A DNA stretch of 64,000 nucleotides from Humulus lupulus (GCF_963169125.1 NC_084795.1:130613701-130677700); one strand, 5' to 3'; positions 20,394 through 33,970 are shown, numbered from the stretch's first letter. Notes: a model not told the origin generated them from the letters alone. Numbers and translations are program-made.

Positions 20394-22512
20394 ATGGCGC
20401 CCAGGAATACCAATATGGCGTCCAAGAAGCCAGGTACATCAAAAGAGCCTGCTAGATCGGAAGGTCTTGGACCTCAGAACCCTGAGACTGAGCCCAGAGT
20501 CTTTCTCAAGGAGACAACTCCAGGAAGAAATAGGCGCTTTCCAAGAGGAGATGATGCAATTCAATGCTCGGCAGGAGTCTTTCGTTGAGGAAATGGCTAG
20601 GCAGAAGGATGCATTCGAGCAGCAAAAATAGAAGATGGTTGCCAAAAGTGAAGAGATCAGGCATGGGCAGAAGGAGTCCGACCGGTGACATCGTGAGGCT
20701 GCACTTGCTCTAGAAGCGGCTACTCAGTTGACCCAAGCCAATGCCCAAACCGCAGGGCGAGGAGCAGCCACCAAGGGAGCAAGGAATAATAATGATGGTT
20801 AAGGAACCGTTGGCAGAACCAATTCTCGGGGGCCAGACAGAAGTAGGAGTAATCCCTCTAGTTGGGAGAATGATGGGGTCTGATCTGGAACTGCCTCGAT
20901 GCAAAGGGAGAAATCTAGAACCCTTTTCAGGAGCCACCGATCAAAAACTTCTAGATCAGGGAATCACCAGTCAGGTGGTAAGAAGACTCCACCCAGGCAT
21001 AATCAGACCAAGACTCCCCGGGATAAGAAAACTTCATAGTTTAAAGATGGATATGGTCGTGATGAGGCTTATAGTCATCACACCAATCGGTCAAAAGAGA
21101 AAGAAGGAAACAACCAACAAGGAGGAAAAGACTGCCTAGCATGTACTAAAAAGCCACCACTACATCCCAGCCAGCAGCGCAGTGGGAGAGAGTAGGTCCT
21201 GCGCGGTAAGCCTTCTGAGAAATCTAGGAGCACAGTGTTTGATTGGTTAGGAGGACGCACTTCCCGAAATGTTCTAAGGGATGTTATCAGTGACAAGAGG
21301 AGGATCGTCCCAGTTAAAGGGCAAAATCTGAACTGCCCTGCCAATCAAGTAGAAATACTTGATGACAACGCACCAGATGGAAATGCCTGACAAGGCGGTC
21401 AAGACCTTAGAACCCCGTCGGTTGGACCAACCATCCAAGCCCATCTTGACGCGCTAACAGCTGCAATGCAAGGTTTGTCAAAATGACCTTCTTGGATGGA
21501 TGCGGTAGACCACCGGAGTGGCAGTCCATTTTGTGCCCAGATTAGAGCAGCCCAGCCGCCGGAAAAATATAAAGCACCGGTGCTGCCAGTATATACATAA
21601 AAGGCAGATCCCATTAGACATGTTGGGAAATTTGAGGACCAAATGGAGCTGCTCAGTGTGAGTGATGATTATCGTTGTAGAGTTTTCCCAACTACATTAT
21701 CCGATACTGCCCAAGAATGGTATTGGAAATTCAAGCTGAATTCCATTACCTCTTGGGAAACTTTTAGGAAGGAGTTTTGTAGGCAGTTCAGCATTGCACA
21801 GACTCCACTAGTTGATGCCAACCACTTGGCAGATATCAAACAAGGAAATGATGAGTCTCTAAAGAACTATATATAGAGATTCATGAGAGAAGCCAACTGA
21901 ACAACTGTTGTCGGTGACGAGGTGAAGATGGTTTCCATATCCTCTAGAATAACTTATTGGAGCCCTTTGTGGGATAGTATACATCGAAATCCAATTTCAA
22001 CACTCCAACAATTTCTTGATAGAGCAGACAAGTATATGAAATTGGATGACGCGATCGAGAAAGAGGAGAAAGGCATAAATAATCCGGGCGGATCAACTGA
22101 CCCTCCTAAGAATGGTGGAAACAGTCAAAATGGTGGAAAGAAACGTGGGAATAGCGGATCTGACCGCCATGAAGAAAAGAAGGCTAAGTCGGTTCCAAAT
22201 GATAAGGCAAACATGTATGCACCTTGGTTCACTAATTACACCACTCTTTCTGCCAGCCGGGCGAAAATATATCTCGCAAGTCTTCAAGAGGTTCCCTACC
22301 GGAAACCCCCACCCATTAGGAAGGAGATGAGTAAAAGAGACATGAATAAGTTTTGTCGTTTCCATGGAGACTATGGTCACGACACAAACGAATGCAATCA
22401 TCTCAAGGACGAGACAGAGTTTCTCCTCTGGTCGGGAAAGTTGAAAAAGTATCGGGCAGAGAAAACCCAAGGAGAAGGGAGCAACAACAATCATGCGTTC
22501 AAACGACAGTAG
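20394..22512 (+). pseudogene. gag remnant of element 2
   Basis: Starts at an ATG (MAPRNTNMASKK) 58 bp after the LTR and breaks after about 65 codons. It is recognisable again at 21,643-21,876 (gag core with AQEWYWKF and ITSWETFRKEF), stops at an in-frame TAG, and continues in 21,922-22,512. That last part ends in a zinc knuckle (CRFHGDYGHDTNEC) and the usual HLKDE segment. The parts lie in different frames, with stops between. Confidence 0.8.
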
Positions 22513-22632
22513 TCCCCACCCTTGCAACCTGAGCCGATGGACTTCACTTTAGACACTATATGTGGAGGTCCACACTTGGCTGGGGATAGTAATAAGACAA
22601 GGGAAAGATATGCCCGGACACTTTGACATGAA

Positions 22633-23382
22633 TTGGATGCAACATCAACATCAGAAGTCATGACTATAGAGGAGTGGCCTCCAAAGAATCCACGGTACGA
22701 AAGTGAGTCTCTTACTTTTACAAAGGATGATGCTAGACATGTGAGGTATCCTCATAATGACTCACTCATCATTACAGTCCAAATTGCAAACATGAAAGTG
22801 AAGAGATGCCTAGTAGACATGGGAAGTTCTGTGGACATCATTTACAAGTCATCTTTTGAAAAGATGAAGTTGTCCATCCATGACTTGAAACCATGCTCTC
22901 AAGTTATTTACGGATTTACTGGAGAAGGATTCTCACCGACTGAAATGATCAAGTTACCGATCACAGCAGGAGACGCTCCTAGGTACGAGATGGTCATGAC
23001 AGAGTTTTTGATAGTAGATTATTCGTCAGCTTACAATGTAGTGATTGGTCGACAACTACTCACGGCTTTACACGCGACAGTGTCTATATGGCACCTTTCC
23101 ATGAAATTCCCGTCTAGTGCAAGCCTAGGCTGTGTCGAGGGAGACCAAAGAGAAGCTATAGAATGCTATAATGCTTCGGTTGTTAAGGCACGGAAGGGAG
23201 CCAAGGAGAATAATATGATTATGTGTGGAGAGAGAGAAGAAGTAGTAGGCGAGATGGACATCGACCAATATAGCATTTGGGATATAGCCGACAAAGAGAA
23301 AGTTTTAAAGGTTTTCAACCAGGAAAGTACTTCTAGTATCTATGAGCAACAGGCCCCATCCGGTGATGAAGTCACCAAATAG
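22633..23382 (+). pseudogene. Protease region of element 2
   Basis: An open stretch with the aspartic protease motif VDMGSSVDI (Asp-Met-Gly instead of the standard Asp-Thr/Ser-Gly), then FSPTEMIKL and YNVVIGRQ. It ends at a TAG after EVTK (23,380-23,382), the same place as in element 3. Confidence 0.8.
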
Positions 23383-24990
23383 GGCGTTGCCCAAAGCGAG
23401 GGGATGGACATTGATCCTCGATTTGGGGATTTTGAGAGCGAATTAGGACCTATGGAGGACTTAGAGGAGGTCCCAATAGATGAGCACGAATTGACCAAAA
23501 CAGTCAAAGTTGGGAAGAAATTAAAGATGGAGGTGAGAGCACAGCTGGTAGAATTTTTGTGAACGAATCAAGATGTCTTCGCCTGGTCTCATAAGGATAT
23601 AGTGGGTATCTCACCAACTATGATCAGCCACGTGCTCAAGGTGGATGAAAACGACCCAGCAGTGCACCAGAAGAGAAGGTTGCTTGACAAGGAACGAGCG
23701 AAAGCTCTAAAAGAAGAAGTCGAGTGACTGAAGGAAAACAGGTTCATAAGGGAAGCTTATTACCCCGCCTGGGATTTTAACCCAGTGTTAGTGCCCAAGT
23801 TCAATGGGAAGTGTAGGACCTGTGTGGACTTCACCAATTTGAATAAAGGATGTCCCAAGGAATATTTTCCCTTGCCCAGATAGACCAATTGGTTGATGCA
23901 ACTTCTGGTCATGAAACTTTGTCCTTCATGGACGCTTACTCTAGGTATAATTAGATAAGAATGCACCCTCCTGACGAGGAGCATACCATCTTCCAAACAG
24001 ACATAGGATTATATTATTATAAGTTTATGCCATTTGACTTGAAGAATGCACGAGCCACTTACTAGCATTTAGTGAATGGCATGTTCCGTGACTTGATCGG
24101 TAAAAACATGGAACTGTGCGTCGATTACATGCTGGTCAAGTCGAAGGAAGCTGGGGGGCATGTTCGAGATCTGGGGGAGTGCTTTGCAATACTTAGAAAG
24201 CATCGCATGAAGCTGAACCCCCTTAAATGCTCGTTTGGAGTGAGTTCTGGAAAGTTTCTAGGATTTATAGTTAACTCACGAGGGATTGAAGTCAATCCTG
24301 AGAAGATTAAGGCACTCATGGAAATGAAGTCTCCAACTAGAACCTAAGATGTACAGAGTTTGACTAGGCGGATTTTTGCTCTAAGTAGGTTTGTTTCCAA
24401 ATCAACAGACAAGTGTGTTCCGTTTTTTAACTTACGAAGAGGAAGCAAGAAGTTTGACTGGAAAGAAGAATGCGAGCAGGCATTCCAAGCCATAAAAAGA
24501 ACATTTGGATCAGCCTCCAGTTTTATAGAAGCCCATCAATGGAGAGGACCTTTTTATTAATTTGGCAGTCACAGAACATGATGTCAGTGCTGCTCTAATA
24601 CGAGAGGAGGATAAGGTGCAGCATCCGATCTACTACGTCAGCAAATGGTTGGTAGGAGCAGAGTCAAGGTACCCTATGATCGAGAAGCTAGCATACTGCT
24701 TAGTGCTTGCATCTCATAAATTACGACCATACTTCCAGGCGCATCCCATAAAAGGTGCTTACCGACCAGCCCTTACGCCAAGTCTTGCAAAAACCAGAGA
24801 CCTCTGGTCGTTTACTTAAATGGGCTGTCAAATTAGGCCAATTCTAGATCAAGTATCAAACCCGATTAGCAATTAAAGGACAAGCTCTAGCAGATTTCAT
24901 TGCTGAATGCACTAGAATTCATGATATTCCCGACGAAATAGAAAACGTAGCTGGGTAGAGAAAAGTTTTCCCTACCTGGCAACTTTATGT
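23383..24990 (+). pseudogene. Reverse transcriptase and first RNase H of element 2
   Basis: RT homology resumes after the TAG (DPRFGDFE..., FAWSHKDIVGI) with several nonsense changes and a frameshift near 23,880. The catalytic box reads CVDYML near 24,117 instead of YVDDML, so it is dead at the active site. The first RNase H (AVTEHDVSAALI, 24,562-24,819) follows in another frame. Confidence 0.8.
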
Positions 24991-25455
24991 GGACGGATCT
25001 TCGAATGAGCATCATGCGGGGGGCGGACTTATACTGATCACAATAGAGCAACATTGAATTCATTGCGTGTTAAGGTTCAGATTCAATGCCTCGAATAATG
25101 AGGCAGAATATGAAGCCCTATTAGCAGGATTACGATTGGCCAGAGATGTACACGCCCAATCAATCGAAGTTAATAGTCATTCTCAGCTGGTGGTTTACCA
25201 AATTTTGGGAGAATATCTGGCAAGAGGTTTGCGTATGGTGATATACTTAAATAAAGCTAAGGATTTGTTAGCACAGTTTGAAGAGTACACGATCAAGTTG
25301 GTGCCACGAGAGCAGAACTCCAACGCGGACGCCTTGGCAAAATTAGCCAGTGCAAAGGATGCTGACACTCTGAATATATTACCAGTTGAATACTTAGCAA
25401 ACCCAAGTATTACCGAGCAAGAAACAATGCCAATTACTGTAATACTTGGATGACA
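24985..25455 (+). pseudogene. Archaeal-like RNase H of element 2
   Basis: Segments YVDGSSNE, NNEAEYEALLAGL and NADALAKLAS match the second RNase H of Tat elements. The FSDSQL motif reads VNSHSQL here, losing its Asp. Inactive remnant. Confidence 0.75.
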
Positions 25456-26674
25456 CCCATCATCACGTATCTCAAGCAAGGGACCTTACCCGATAACTAC
25501 AATGATGCCAATAGGACGATGAGACAGGCTACTTGGTATGTCATGATGGAGGGAGTGTTATAGAGAAGAGGATACTCTATGTTGCTACTCAGGTGTGTGA
25601 CGCCCGAGAAGTCGAAGAGCCTGTTAGCCGAAGTACACGAGGGATTTTTTGGAGATCACACTGGGGGCAAAGTCTCTCTAAAAAGATTTTGCGACAAGGA
25701 TTTTTCTAGCCTACAATGAACGAGGACTCCATGGAATATGTGAAGAAATGAAATAAGTGTCAAAGATTTTCTAAGATACCCAGAGCACCTCCAAATATTT
25801 TAAAAAAAATGCAAAGTCCCTGGCCCTTTACAGTATGGGGAATTGATCTGATCGAGAGGCTACCTAAAAGAAAGGAGGAGTACAATTCACGATAGTTGCT
25901 GTGGATTATTTCACTAAGTGGACTGAAGCTGAACCATTAGCCACAATCATGTCAAAGAAATTGTTAGATTTTATGGTGAAAAATTTCATATGTCGCTATG
26001 GCCTGCCAAAAAAGATAGTGTCTGATAATGGTACACAGTTTGAAAGTGATCTATTTACTGATTTTTCTGCTAGGCAAGGCATCAAGAAGTGCTTCTCCTC
26101 GGTGGCCCATCCACAGGCGAATGGGTAGGTAGAAGCAGTAAACAAAACATTGAAAGACACCCTAAAGAAGTTGCTCGAACAAGCTAAAGGATGTTGGGCG
26201 GAAGAATTACTAGAAGTTCTCTAGTCGTATAGAACCACTGCTCGGACAGCAACTTCCCATACTCCTTTTTCCTTGGCATATGGCTATGAAGCTATGAAAC
26301 CAGTTGAGATCGACCCCCCGTCACATCGAAGAAGCACTTACAACCAGGACGAGAACAATCAATTACTGGCCGAATCTTTGGATTTTATTGAGGAAAAGCA
26401 AGAAAAGGAGAGCATGAGAGTTGCTGCTCATCAACAAAAGGTGGCTCGCTATTTCAATTCCAGAGTTAAAGATCAAAAGTTCTAGGTTGGAGATTGGGTT
26501 CTCAGAATAGTGTTCATCAAAGACTTAGGAGCTGGAGTGCTGGGAACAAATTGGGAAGGACCATATCAGATCGAGCAAGTTTTTCCACCTGACGCTTACA
26601 AACTTTCTAGGCTGAATGGTGAGCTGATCAGAAACTACTGGAATGGCGAGCACCTTATGAAATATTATCAATAA
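25456..26674 (+). pseudogene. Integrase remnant of element 2
   Basis: Recognisable parts are the HHCC region (25,600-25,780, broken), the catalytic core in 25,901-26,128 (SDNGTQFES, then HPQANG followed by TAG), and the C-terminal GPYQ...YYQ stretch ending at 26,674. A TAG at 26,222-26,224 replaces the usual Trp of VLWAYRTT and is shared with element 3. Confidence 0.8.
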
Positions 26675-26789
26675 ATACCAATTTCATAGTGGCAGCTTAG
26701 ATTCAAGTGTTTTACTTGTTATTTAAGTATGTTTATGATCTGGTTATTTGGTGACCATTCATTTGTTTTTAAACAATATTTGTTTGTTT

Positions 26790-27790
26790 TTAAACAGTAG
26801 AAAATTGGTCGGTCACTACTTTGGTGTCAGCGTTGGACTGATCAATCATGTATGTTTCATTAGTCGTACTACCCACAACAATATCTTCATTGTTCGGTAA
26901 CAATCCCACCAATCGGAGATTCTCGAAGGAGACTAACTGTTCAACGTCCTTTTCATCTAGAGGCATGTTAGCAAGTTCTTCTACTCGAGCATACATTTCC
27001 CTGGTTGGGAAAGGTTAATCAAAAGGGTTGACATGTGTAAAAGCCAAGTTGTTGGCTTTAATGTTTGTAGTTAAGAAGTATTCTATGTAATACTTCCCAG
27101 AATTTAATTTATGGGCTATACCAGGAAGGTACTTAACCCCTTTTTGCCTATGAAAGAGGTGGAAAAAACATATATTGTTGTGGCTGGGTTAGTCCTTAAA
27201 TCAAACAAGTAATGTACCTCATGAGGAATAGGCGGGTTCCAGCCCTGGAAGTGGTAGAGAATGTATAGAGCAGACAAGGCTTGTACACAATTTGGAGCAA
27301 TCTGGAAGGGAGACACATTGAATTAATCTGCTATTGATCAGAAGAAAAGATGCAAGGGGATTGTGTCTCCTGCATAAATGTGATACTTAGGCCAGGCACA
27401 ATATGCTCCACCAGGATTATTGGCTCTTTGTTCAGGATGTGAGAATATCACATTCACTCCCTTGAGACCCAAGGTCTCGATATGCATATCAAACATTTTG
27501 GAATGTAGCTTAGAGGGCTTAGCTACAATCCAGGAAGACACAATATCTTCTTTGTTCCTCAGACTACATGTAGCAGTTTGTTGGATTTCTGTGGCGAATG
27601 TTTGGGTAACCTTTCTCCTAGGCTTTCCAGTTTTTCGAGCTTGGCAAGGGGGTTTTGAAGAAGCTTCAGTCTCGGCTTCTCCTAATAAATTTTCTCCCAC
27701 ACAAGGTACCCGTTCTACCATCTTTTGTGTTGCTCTGCGAGCAACCTGGGATGGTCTTGAAAAAGCCTTTGAAAGCTCAACACTCGAGTG
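26790..27790 (-). pseudogene. Antisense Transposase_28-like gene remnant of element 2
   Basis: On the minus strand, 27,721-27,338 (…GGAYCAWPKYHIYAGDTIPLH) and 27,316-27,116 (PFQIAPNCVQALSALYILYHF, PHEVHYLFDLRTNP) are homologous to the element 3 antisense exon (GGAYSAWSRYHIEVGATLPLH). They are separated by a stop and a frameshift. A downstream piece at 26,996-26,790 matches element 3's next exon (EELANMP... SFENLRLVGLLP). The coiled-coil exon is missing: only about 115 bp separate this from the pol end, against about 700 bp in element 3. Confidence 0.65.
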
Positions 27791-27850
27791 ACATCATTCA
27801 GCTCATAGAGATTTCGACAAAAAGATGAGAGTAAGGCTGCTTCTATTTCC

Positions 27851-30800
27851 TTTCTTTTTTGTTTTTGAAAGCGTCAATGTGATGATGTCAGGAAAGGGCC
27901 ACGTCACCTAGAAGTCTGTCTACTTGATTTAATGAATTAGGAATGAAAACCTTAGTTGTACGTAAAGGAGATGAAATCCATAGGATAGGGTGAAATTGAC
28001 CCCAGTATGCCAATCCAAGTCAGAAGACTAAGTCTCAGAGTCAGTCAAGAGTCCTTCCATACCGAGTCGGAAGGTCAGATCGATGAGATCGCTCAGTCGT
28101 AGTGGAGTTGTTTGGAGTTTCCTTGGTGGAAAATATAGAGCCAAATCAGACTCATGAGGTCGGTGAACTAGATGGAAAGTGCAGGTCAATGTTGTGGAGA
28201 TTTGAAGGGTTATGGATGGATCCTTCCACTGTCTTTGAACTGAGACTAGGCAATTGAGAAGACCATAGCATAGAGAGGATAGAAAAGCCTCTCTCTCATC
28301 CACTTTGAGCTCAATAAACAGTAGCTGGGCTGGAAGAACATCAATCGGTGCATCTTCCGCTTCCAAAGCCTTCATCTTCACCCAGCATCTTCTGCATACG
28401 AATTTCCACTGGTTCCCTTCCTGATGACTTCTCCGAATGAAGGAATAAGTCAGTGAGAAAGGGCCTGAGTAAATCAGTCACAGGTCAGGAAGACCTCGAG
28501 CTCTTCAAGACCTGATGGGTTCTTGCACATGCTTACTTTCCAACATGAGCTTCTTCTAAGCCATCAACATGGCAAATGAAGCCAATCTTCTTGGTTGGTA
28601 CGGACCAACTCGGGGCTTGCTTTTGTAGGGTCCAAATGGCATCCGTGTAGTGCATCAGTTTCACTCACTCTGGCTCCTCAACATAGGAATTGGATGAATG
28701 ACTCACTCTCTCTTGAATGAGATGTCAAACTGGTCCTCAGAGCCTGGATGACTGATCAAAACCTGGTACTGACGAGCTACCCTCTGACAAAAGCATAGAC
28801 CTATCTCCACCTGACTCTCCTGGTCACCAAAACATGGAGGAGGGCTTCTCTTACCTCATTCACCCCTTTCTGTAGGTCAAGATCAACAAGATTGGTTGGG
28901 TGGCTGGAAGCTGATTGATCAGCTTGAAAGAAGAATGTAACGAATTCTGAATGATCAGGAAGGGCAGAACCTCTCTTGGTTGACCGAATGCCCCACTTCT
29001 CTTCCCAAGCTCATGGACTCTGTTCATGGAGGGTGCTGAGCGAATTGACTACACGGAACAATCAAGCCTGAATTCCCCTGGATGGAAGGGAAGAAGAATA
29101 TGGATAGATGTGACCAAAGAGGAGCTCTCCCTACTTAGCGTGGGCTACATTTGACCCCTAGATCATGAAGAAGGTGTCCCCTACACCGGACCAGAATCTC
29201 CATCCCGATTGGGAACCAAAAAAGTAGTGATTATCAATGGTTGGTTGAGCTCAAGCTCCTGATTCTTTGTCACCACAGGCGCAGAATCAAAGGGAGCAGG
29301 ACCAGTACCCTTAGTTGTTCTATACCTTGCAGGAGAAGGGAAAAACCATTCGGGGATTCCTTTTTTTATTAGCCCAAAATGAAGCTCTAACAGCTAGGTT
29401 TCGAGAGGGCTATATCGATCTCCGGAATAGGGGAAAAAAGGGAGGAAGGAATTCTATTCTTTACAGCCCTTTCCAGACCTTATGTTTTTTCCTTCGGTTG
29501 GGTTAGCTTTTTGGTAGGAAAGGCGGTAATAGAGTTGCTAGAGGTCCTTCGCGTCACTCTACTGTTTGTTTTCCCGGCAGGCGCTTTTATCCCTGCTCTA
29601 GCTCCTCTGATTTCCCTTTGCTTTCTTCATTACAACTCGCACGTGCCCAGCCTCAACGTCACTTCCCAAACCAAAACCACCTTTCCTAGATCTATGAAAG
29701 GTGAAACGTTGAAGGTCCACAACAGGTAACATAAATGAACAGTTGATTTTTTATTCGAGCTGCTGGGGTCGGAGCTCGTATGGATACATTACTTCATTGT
29801 TCTATGAGGCATTGCACTAAGCATATACTCGAATAGGGTCGCTAAGTGCAAATATCTGGTCTTTGATAACCGTCATAAGGACAACAAAACCTATACTTAT
29901 GTGTGTTCGACACTATAACTATAGGCAAGACCAGTTGTAGGAGCCAAGTGACATTCTGCTCGATTAGGCGAATGTGAGTGAGGGATAAGCTTTCCCCGTT
30001 CACTAGGAGGGAAACTCAGGAAGAGTTCGGGCAAAACAAAAATAGATGGTGAAAGCCCATTTCTATTATATTAGTAAAGCGCGCTCTTTGCATGACTCCA
30101 AATCTTTCATTATTAAAGCGAAAGCGACAACGTGTCACCCTAACCTTAAAATCGATAAACTAGAATACGTTACCTTATAATGAGCAATGCTGGTAATAGC
30201 AAATGGTTCCTAACCTCATTAAAATCAGAGTACGGCATATCCGACTATCCGACAACTTGGATAAGTAATGCGATGAACCGTACCTGTATCTCTAGGCGTT
30301 ATGATGTCTTATTATGTAGATCATGTCTTGCTTAAGGGTTCCAAACCCCGCCCTTCTCTAATATGGGAAAGTACAAACCCACGCCTAGGGATATACGAGC
30401 GTCATTCTTCAGACGTTGTTCGATAGTTATGGTAGCTGGGATAAGTAGGCATGAACTTCCGTATAGCGCCCTAGTTTTTTAGTACAAGTAGCTAAGGGGG
30501 CTAGGAGGTACGACTTGCATCAAACTTGTGAAAGAATACTTGATGCACATCTACTGAACAAGGCTCCTTTCAAGTCAAACAGAGATTACCAATTCCAGAG
30601 GGACCCACCATTGTACTTCTAGGGGAGGGTCTAACATAGCGGAAGGCCATGACTTTTATTAGTGTTCCGCACAATATGATACGGTATGCCACCATCATAA
30701 ATGAGGCACACAAGAACCACTGGCATGAGATAGATTTAGTGCCTGCCTGGAAGTGATTTGCTAAGTCGGGTTTTCCAGCGACCGCCTATTGTAGAATCGT

Positions 30801-33029
30801 CGATAACCTAGCTGCCACTATCATGTGTGTAAAGACTTACTGTATAGGTATATTGGAAATTGTTTTCCAAGTAAAGGGACCCTAAAATCAGCTCCTTAGC
30901 TATAACGTTCCAGAGTCATGCAGAACAGACACTAACCGTCCTCCAATAACTATTAATTAATTGGACCTTCAAGGAACGAGTAGAGTACAAAAATGAAAGA
31001 TTCGAGTAACCCTCCGAGCTATGTATATAGGAAAAAGGCAGGAGCGAAGCCACTCGAACGAATGTGAGAGGAGCGAAAAGAGACCCTTGAGAAATGAACA
31101 GTTAAAGTAAAGCCTCAACTTTCATAGAAGAGCATAAGTGGGATAAAACAACAATACAAAACTAGCTTTCTTGGACAATGTATATTGTGAAATGGTGGCG
31201 CTATAACAAATCTAGAGTACCTTAACTTGCGGTTGCCGCACAAAGCTGGTCACTTTAACTAGTCATACCCATTTATGGAGATTCTAAATCTAAAGAGCTC
31301 AAATTAAAGCCATGAAACAAGTAGCTACTCCTACTGAAATTGGGGGATTCTTTTCTTTGTTGCCAGCCCCAAAAAGAAATTCCACCTCGACTCCCCTCTA
31401 CTAGAGAATCCATGAATTCCGAGCACCTGCAATAGCTGCAGGGATGGGAAAGACAAATAACCAGCCAACTATATATGCCTAAAAGCCTGCCTTCCTTATA
31501 TAATGGGCTCCTCCTTAGAATTAACGAGATCTAGAGTCTTGGATGAATCTTCTTGAAACGAGTCGCCCTAGAAGACTCGATGGCTTAACAACCCAGTGAA
31601 TAACCTGATTCAGAGAGATAACCCGGTCTTTAGACACTTGCCCTACTTCTAAGGATAGATAGAAAAAGTTGGGAAGTACCAGATGCAGAAGAAGTTCCAG
31701 TCTCAGCTGCTGAGGTGGCGTAGTGACAGGTGGGAACAATAACAACAGAAGCAGCAGAAGATCTTGCAGAAGTATATTCGGTTGTTTGCAGTGGAATAGA
31801 TTCAAGTGTCCGGGCTAGTAGATCCAGAGCAAATAGGCATTGACTTAGTTTCTTTTGCTATTGATTCTAATCCCGATGTTGATCCGACACAACTTACCGG
31901 TGATAGTCGCAACACCAAGAGCTTTCAAGGGAGGCATACATGTGTAGATAGTAGAGTGGCATACCTTCTGGATCAAGGGTCCCACCCGATAAACACCATA
32001 TAGGAAAAATACCTGCGGGGGGAGGAGGCCCTTCTCACTCAAGCTCAAGCATTTACTTTTCTAGTTAAAGACCAATGTCTTGGGGCTAACATGGGATTTT
32101 CTCAAGGACCTACCTGGTTTAGGTAAATATCTCATGTGTTCCACGACTGGAGAGGTCCTTTTTGGAGGAGAAACTATGCACTTTTTAAAAATGGTTGGAA
32201 GAACGGGTTTCAAATATAGAAATATATATATTACCGGCTGGTTGGTTTTTATGCAAAAAAGACAAATGGGATTTGATTTCCATTCATAAGGAAGGAAGGA
32301 AGGAAGGTTAGATACCTTTGACAGGGTTGTATTTTTGGTAGAAATTGGATGGTGTTCAAACTCCCGAAATGCAGTCTAGATAGCGGGTCGTCCCCTTTCT
32401 GACTGGACTGACTTGGGGAAGGGTCAATCTCCTCCGAAGCATGCTGCGCAACCACTCATTCATCCTGACTAAATAGTATAGTAGAATCTATCTCTTAGCG
32501 ATTCTTTTCTTCGCTAATCACCCCTTCCCAACCGGCCCGCTCGATCGATTTTGTAAGATCGGCTAATTCAAAAGGGTTAATCTAGTCCGAAGTTGTTTGA
32601 ACGTTTGCTTTATCGAACAAAGCTTTACTAGGGGTCTTGGTTGGCCCCCTATTTTCAACCATTACAGCTGGCATCAACCAGCTTTGCGATACGGACGGAC
32701 ACGAAGAAGAACGCAGGCAGCGGAAATGCAAAAGAGAAGAGCAAAGATTCCTGACCCAGAGCATGTTATTGACTCAACCACAAATCAGTTGAATGAAGGT
32801 AGCTTGCTTACTCTCAGCCACTAGTTAGAAGGAAATCTCTTGACTTCGCTTATGCCCTTATGTCTCTTATGTAGTAAAGAAAGCAAGTGAGGCGGGCTAA
32901 GATTTCATTCGAAGTAACGTAACAGGATTCGATGCTGCAGCATCTTTAACTCTTCTCTAGATCCGGAGTTTTTCGAGAAAAGGCCCCATCCTTCAATATC
33001 TTGATTGGGTCGACCAGGCCAGATCATGA
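27851..33029. other. Mitochondrial-type intergenic DNA upstream of nad1 exon 1
   Basis: Base composition changes to the purine-rich, about 45% GC texture of plant mtDNA spacers. Several short open frames (28,028-28,381 minus, 29,315-29,506, 29,511-29,729, 31,521-31,805 minus, 31,806-32,003, 32,080-32,289) have no recognised domain and look like the chance ORFs usual in these spacers. A GGAA repeat lies at 32,287-32,308. No tRNA or rRNA was found. Confidence 0.5.
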
Positions 33030-33047
33030 GTGAATAGAAAACCAAAA

Positions 33048-33434
33048 ACGTACATAGCTGTTCCAGCTGAAATACTTGGAATAATTCTACCACTTCTACT
33101 AGGAGTAGCCTTTTTAGTGCTAGCTGAACGTAAAGTAATGGCTTTTGTGCAACGTCGAAAGGGTCCTGATGTAGTGGGATCATTTGGATTGTTACAACCT
33201 CTAGTAGATGGTTTAAAATTGATTCTAAAAGAACCTATTTCACCAAGTAGTGCTAATTTCTCCCTTTTTAGAATGGCTCCAGTGACTACATTTATGTTAA
33301 GTCTGGTTTCTTGGGCCATTGTACCTTTTGATTATGGTATGGTATTGTCAGATTCGAACATACGGCTACTTTATTTGTTTGCCATATCTTCGCTAGGTGT
33401 TTATAGAATTATTATAGTTTGTTGGTCTAGTAAT
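33048..33434 (+). pseudogene. nad1: nad1 exon 1 (NADH dehydrogenase subunit 1), nuclear copy
   Basis: 387 nt coding for the N-terminal third of complex I subunit 1, starting [17 protein letters not shown]. The start is ACG at 33,048, which in plant mitochondria is edited to AUG; a GTG-started frame reaches 33,030. In plants this exon is joined to exon 2 by trans-splicing, so the TAG at 33,435 lies in the intron half. Against my recollection of the conserved plant protein several residues are changed (for example [25 protein letters not shown]), with Gly to Arg and Ala to Val. Such losses fit a copy no longer under selection. It would encode a membrane protein only in mitochondria. Confidence 0.85.
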
Positions 33435-33970
33435 TAGGGGGCGGTCGTTCGGTCGCCTATGATACTAGGAACGATCTACTCTACATAGGCTTGGGCTTAC
33501 AAGGCTAGGGCTCATAAACCCTTTCTTTCATTTATCAATAGGGCCCTGGTCGGTCACTTTTCCGGGCCGGGATCGATAAGTGGAAGTCATAAAAAAATTT
33601 CTCTTTGCACCTCAGATCAAGAGGAAGGGTAGCTTGTCAAGCTAGATATATATTTATTTATATCTTTTTATTTAAATATTATTATAAAATATATAAATAA
33701 AAAGATTCGTTGTCTTTTAACCGGCTATTCTTCTTTCTCAATGCCAACTAAGGACCAATAGGTTCGCCTACTTTACTTATGAAAGATAATGAGAATGGGT
33801 TCTTAAAAAAAGAAAAGGAGCTACTTAGCCCAACATTAGTAGAAGTAAGCGGCTGAGTTAGCCTACCCTACTAATGTATTGTATAGTAGGGTATAGTAGG
33901 TGAGCAAGTTAGTGAAGACACTTAGGCTAATAGATAAGAGAGTGTCGGTGTGTAGCCTTCATTCTACTAC
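33435..33970 (+). other. 5' half of nad1 trans-spliced group II intron 1 and spacer
   Basis: Directly after the exon the GGGGGCGGTCGTTCGGTCGCC phrase matches the usual start of the split nad1 intron. Its end is not defined here. At 33,855-33,900 there is a small imperfect inverted repeat around GTATAGTAGGGTATAGTAGG. The stretch ends at the solo-LTR target site (ACTAC, 33,966-33,970). Confidence 0.55.

Larger units (their letters stand above)
19461..27850 (+). mobile_element. Decayed Tat-type Ty3/gypsy retrotransposon (element 2), 3' end missing
   Basis: Starts with an LTR (TGTTATCC...) and a degraded primer-binding site, then gag, protease, RT, dual RNase H and integrase remnants in order. 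After pol comes a minus-strand Transposase_28-like remnant. No 3' LTR was found before mitochondrial-type DNA begins, so the right border (about 27,850) is approximate. Many stops (often TAG or TGA) and frameshifts make it inactive. It is the same family as element 3: residues align through most of pol and two stops are shared. No TSD could be assigned. Confidence 0.8.

Noticed and set aside
33030..33047. GTG start for nad1 six codons upstream
   Set aside because: Plant nad1 starts at the ACG that is edited to AUG (33,048); the upstream residues are not part of the protein.
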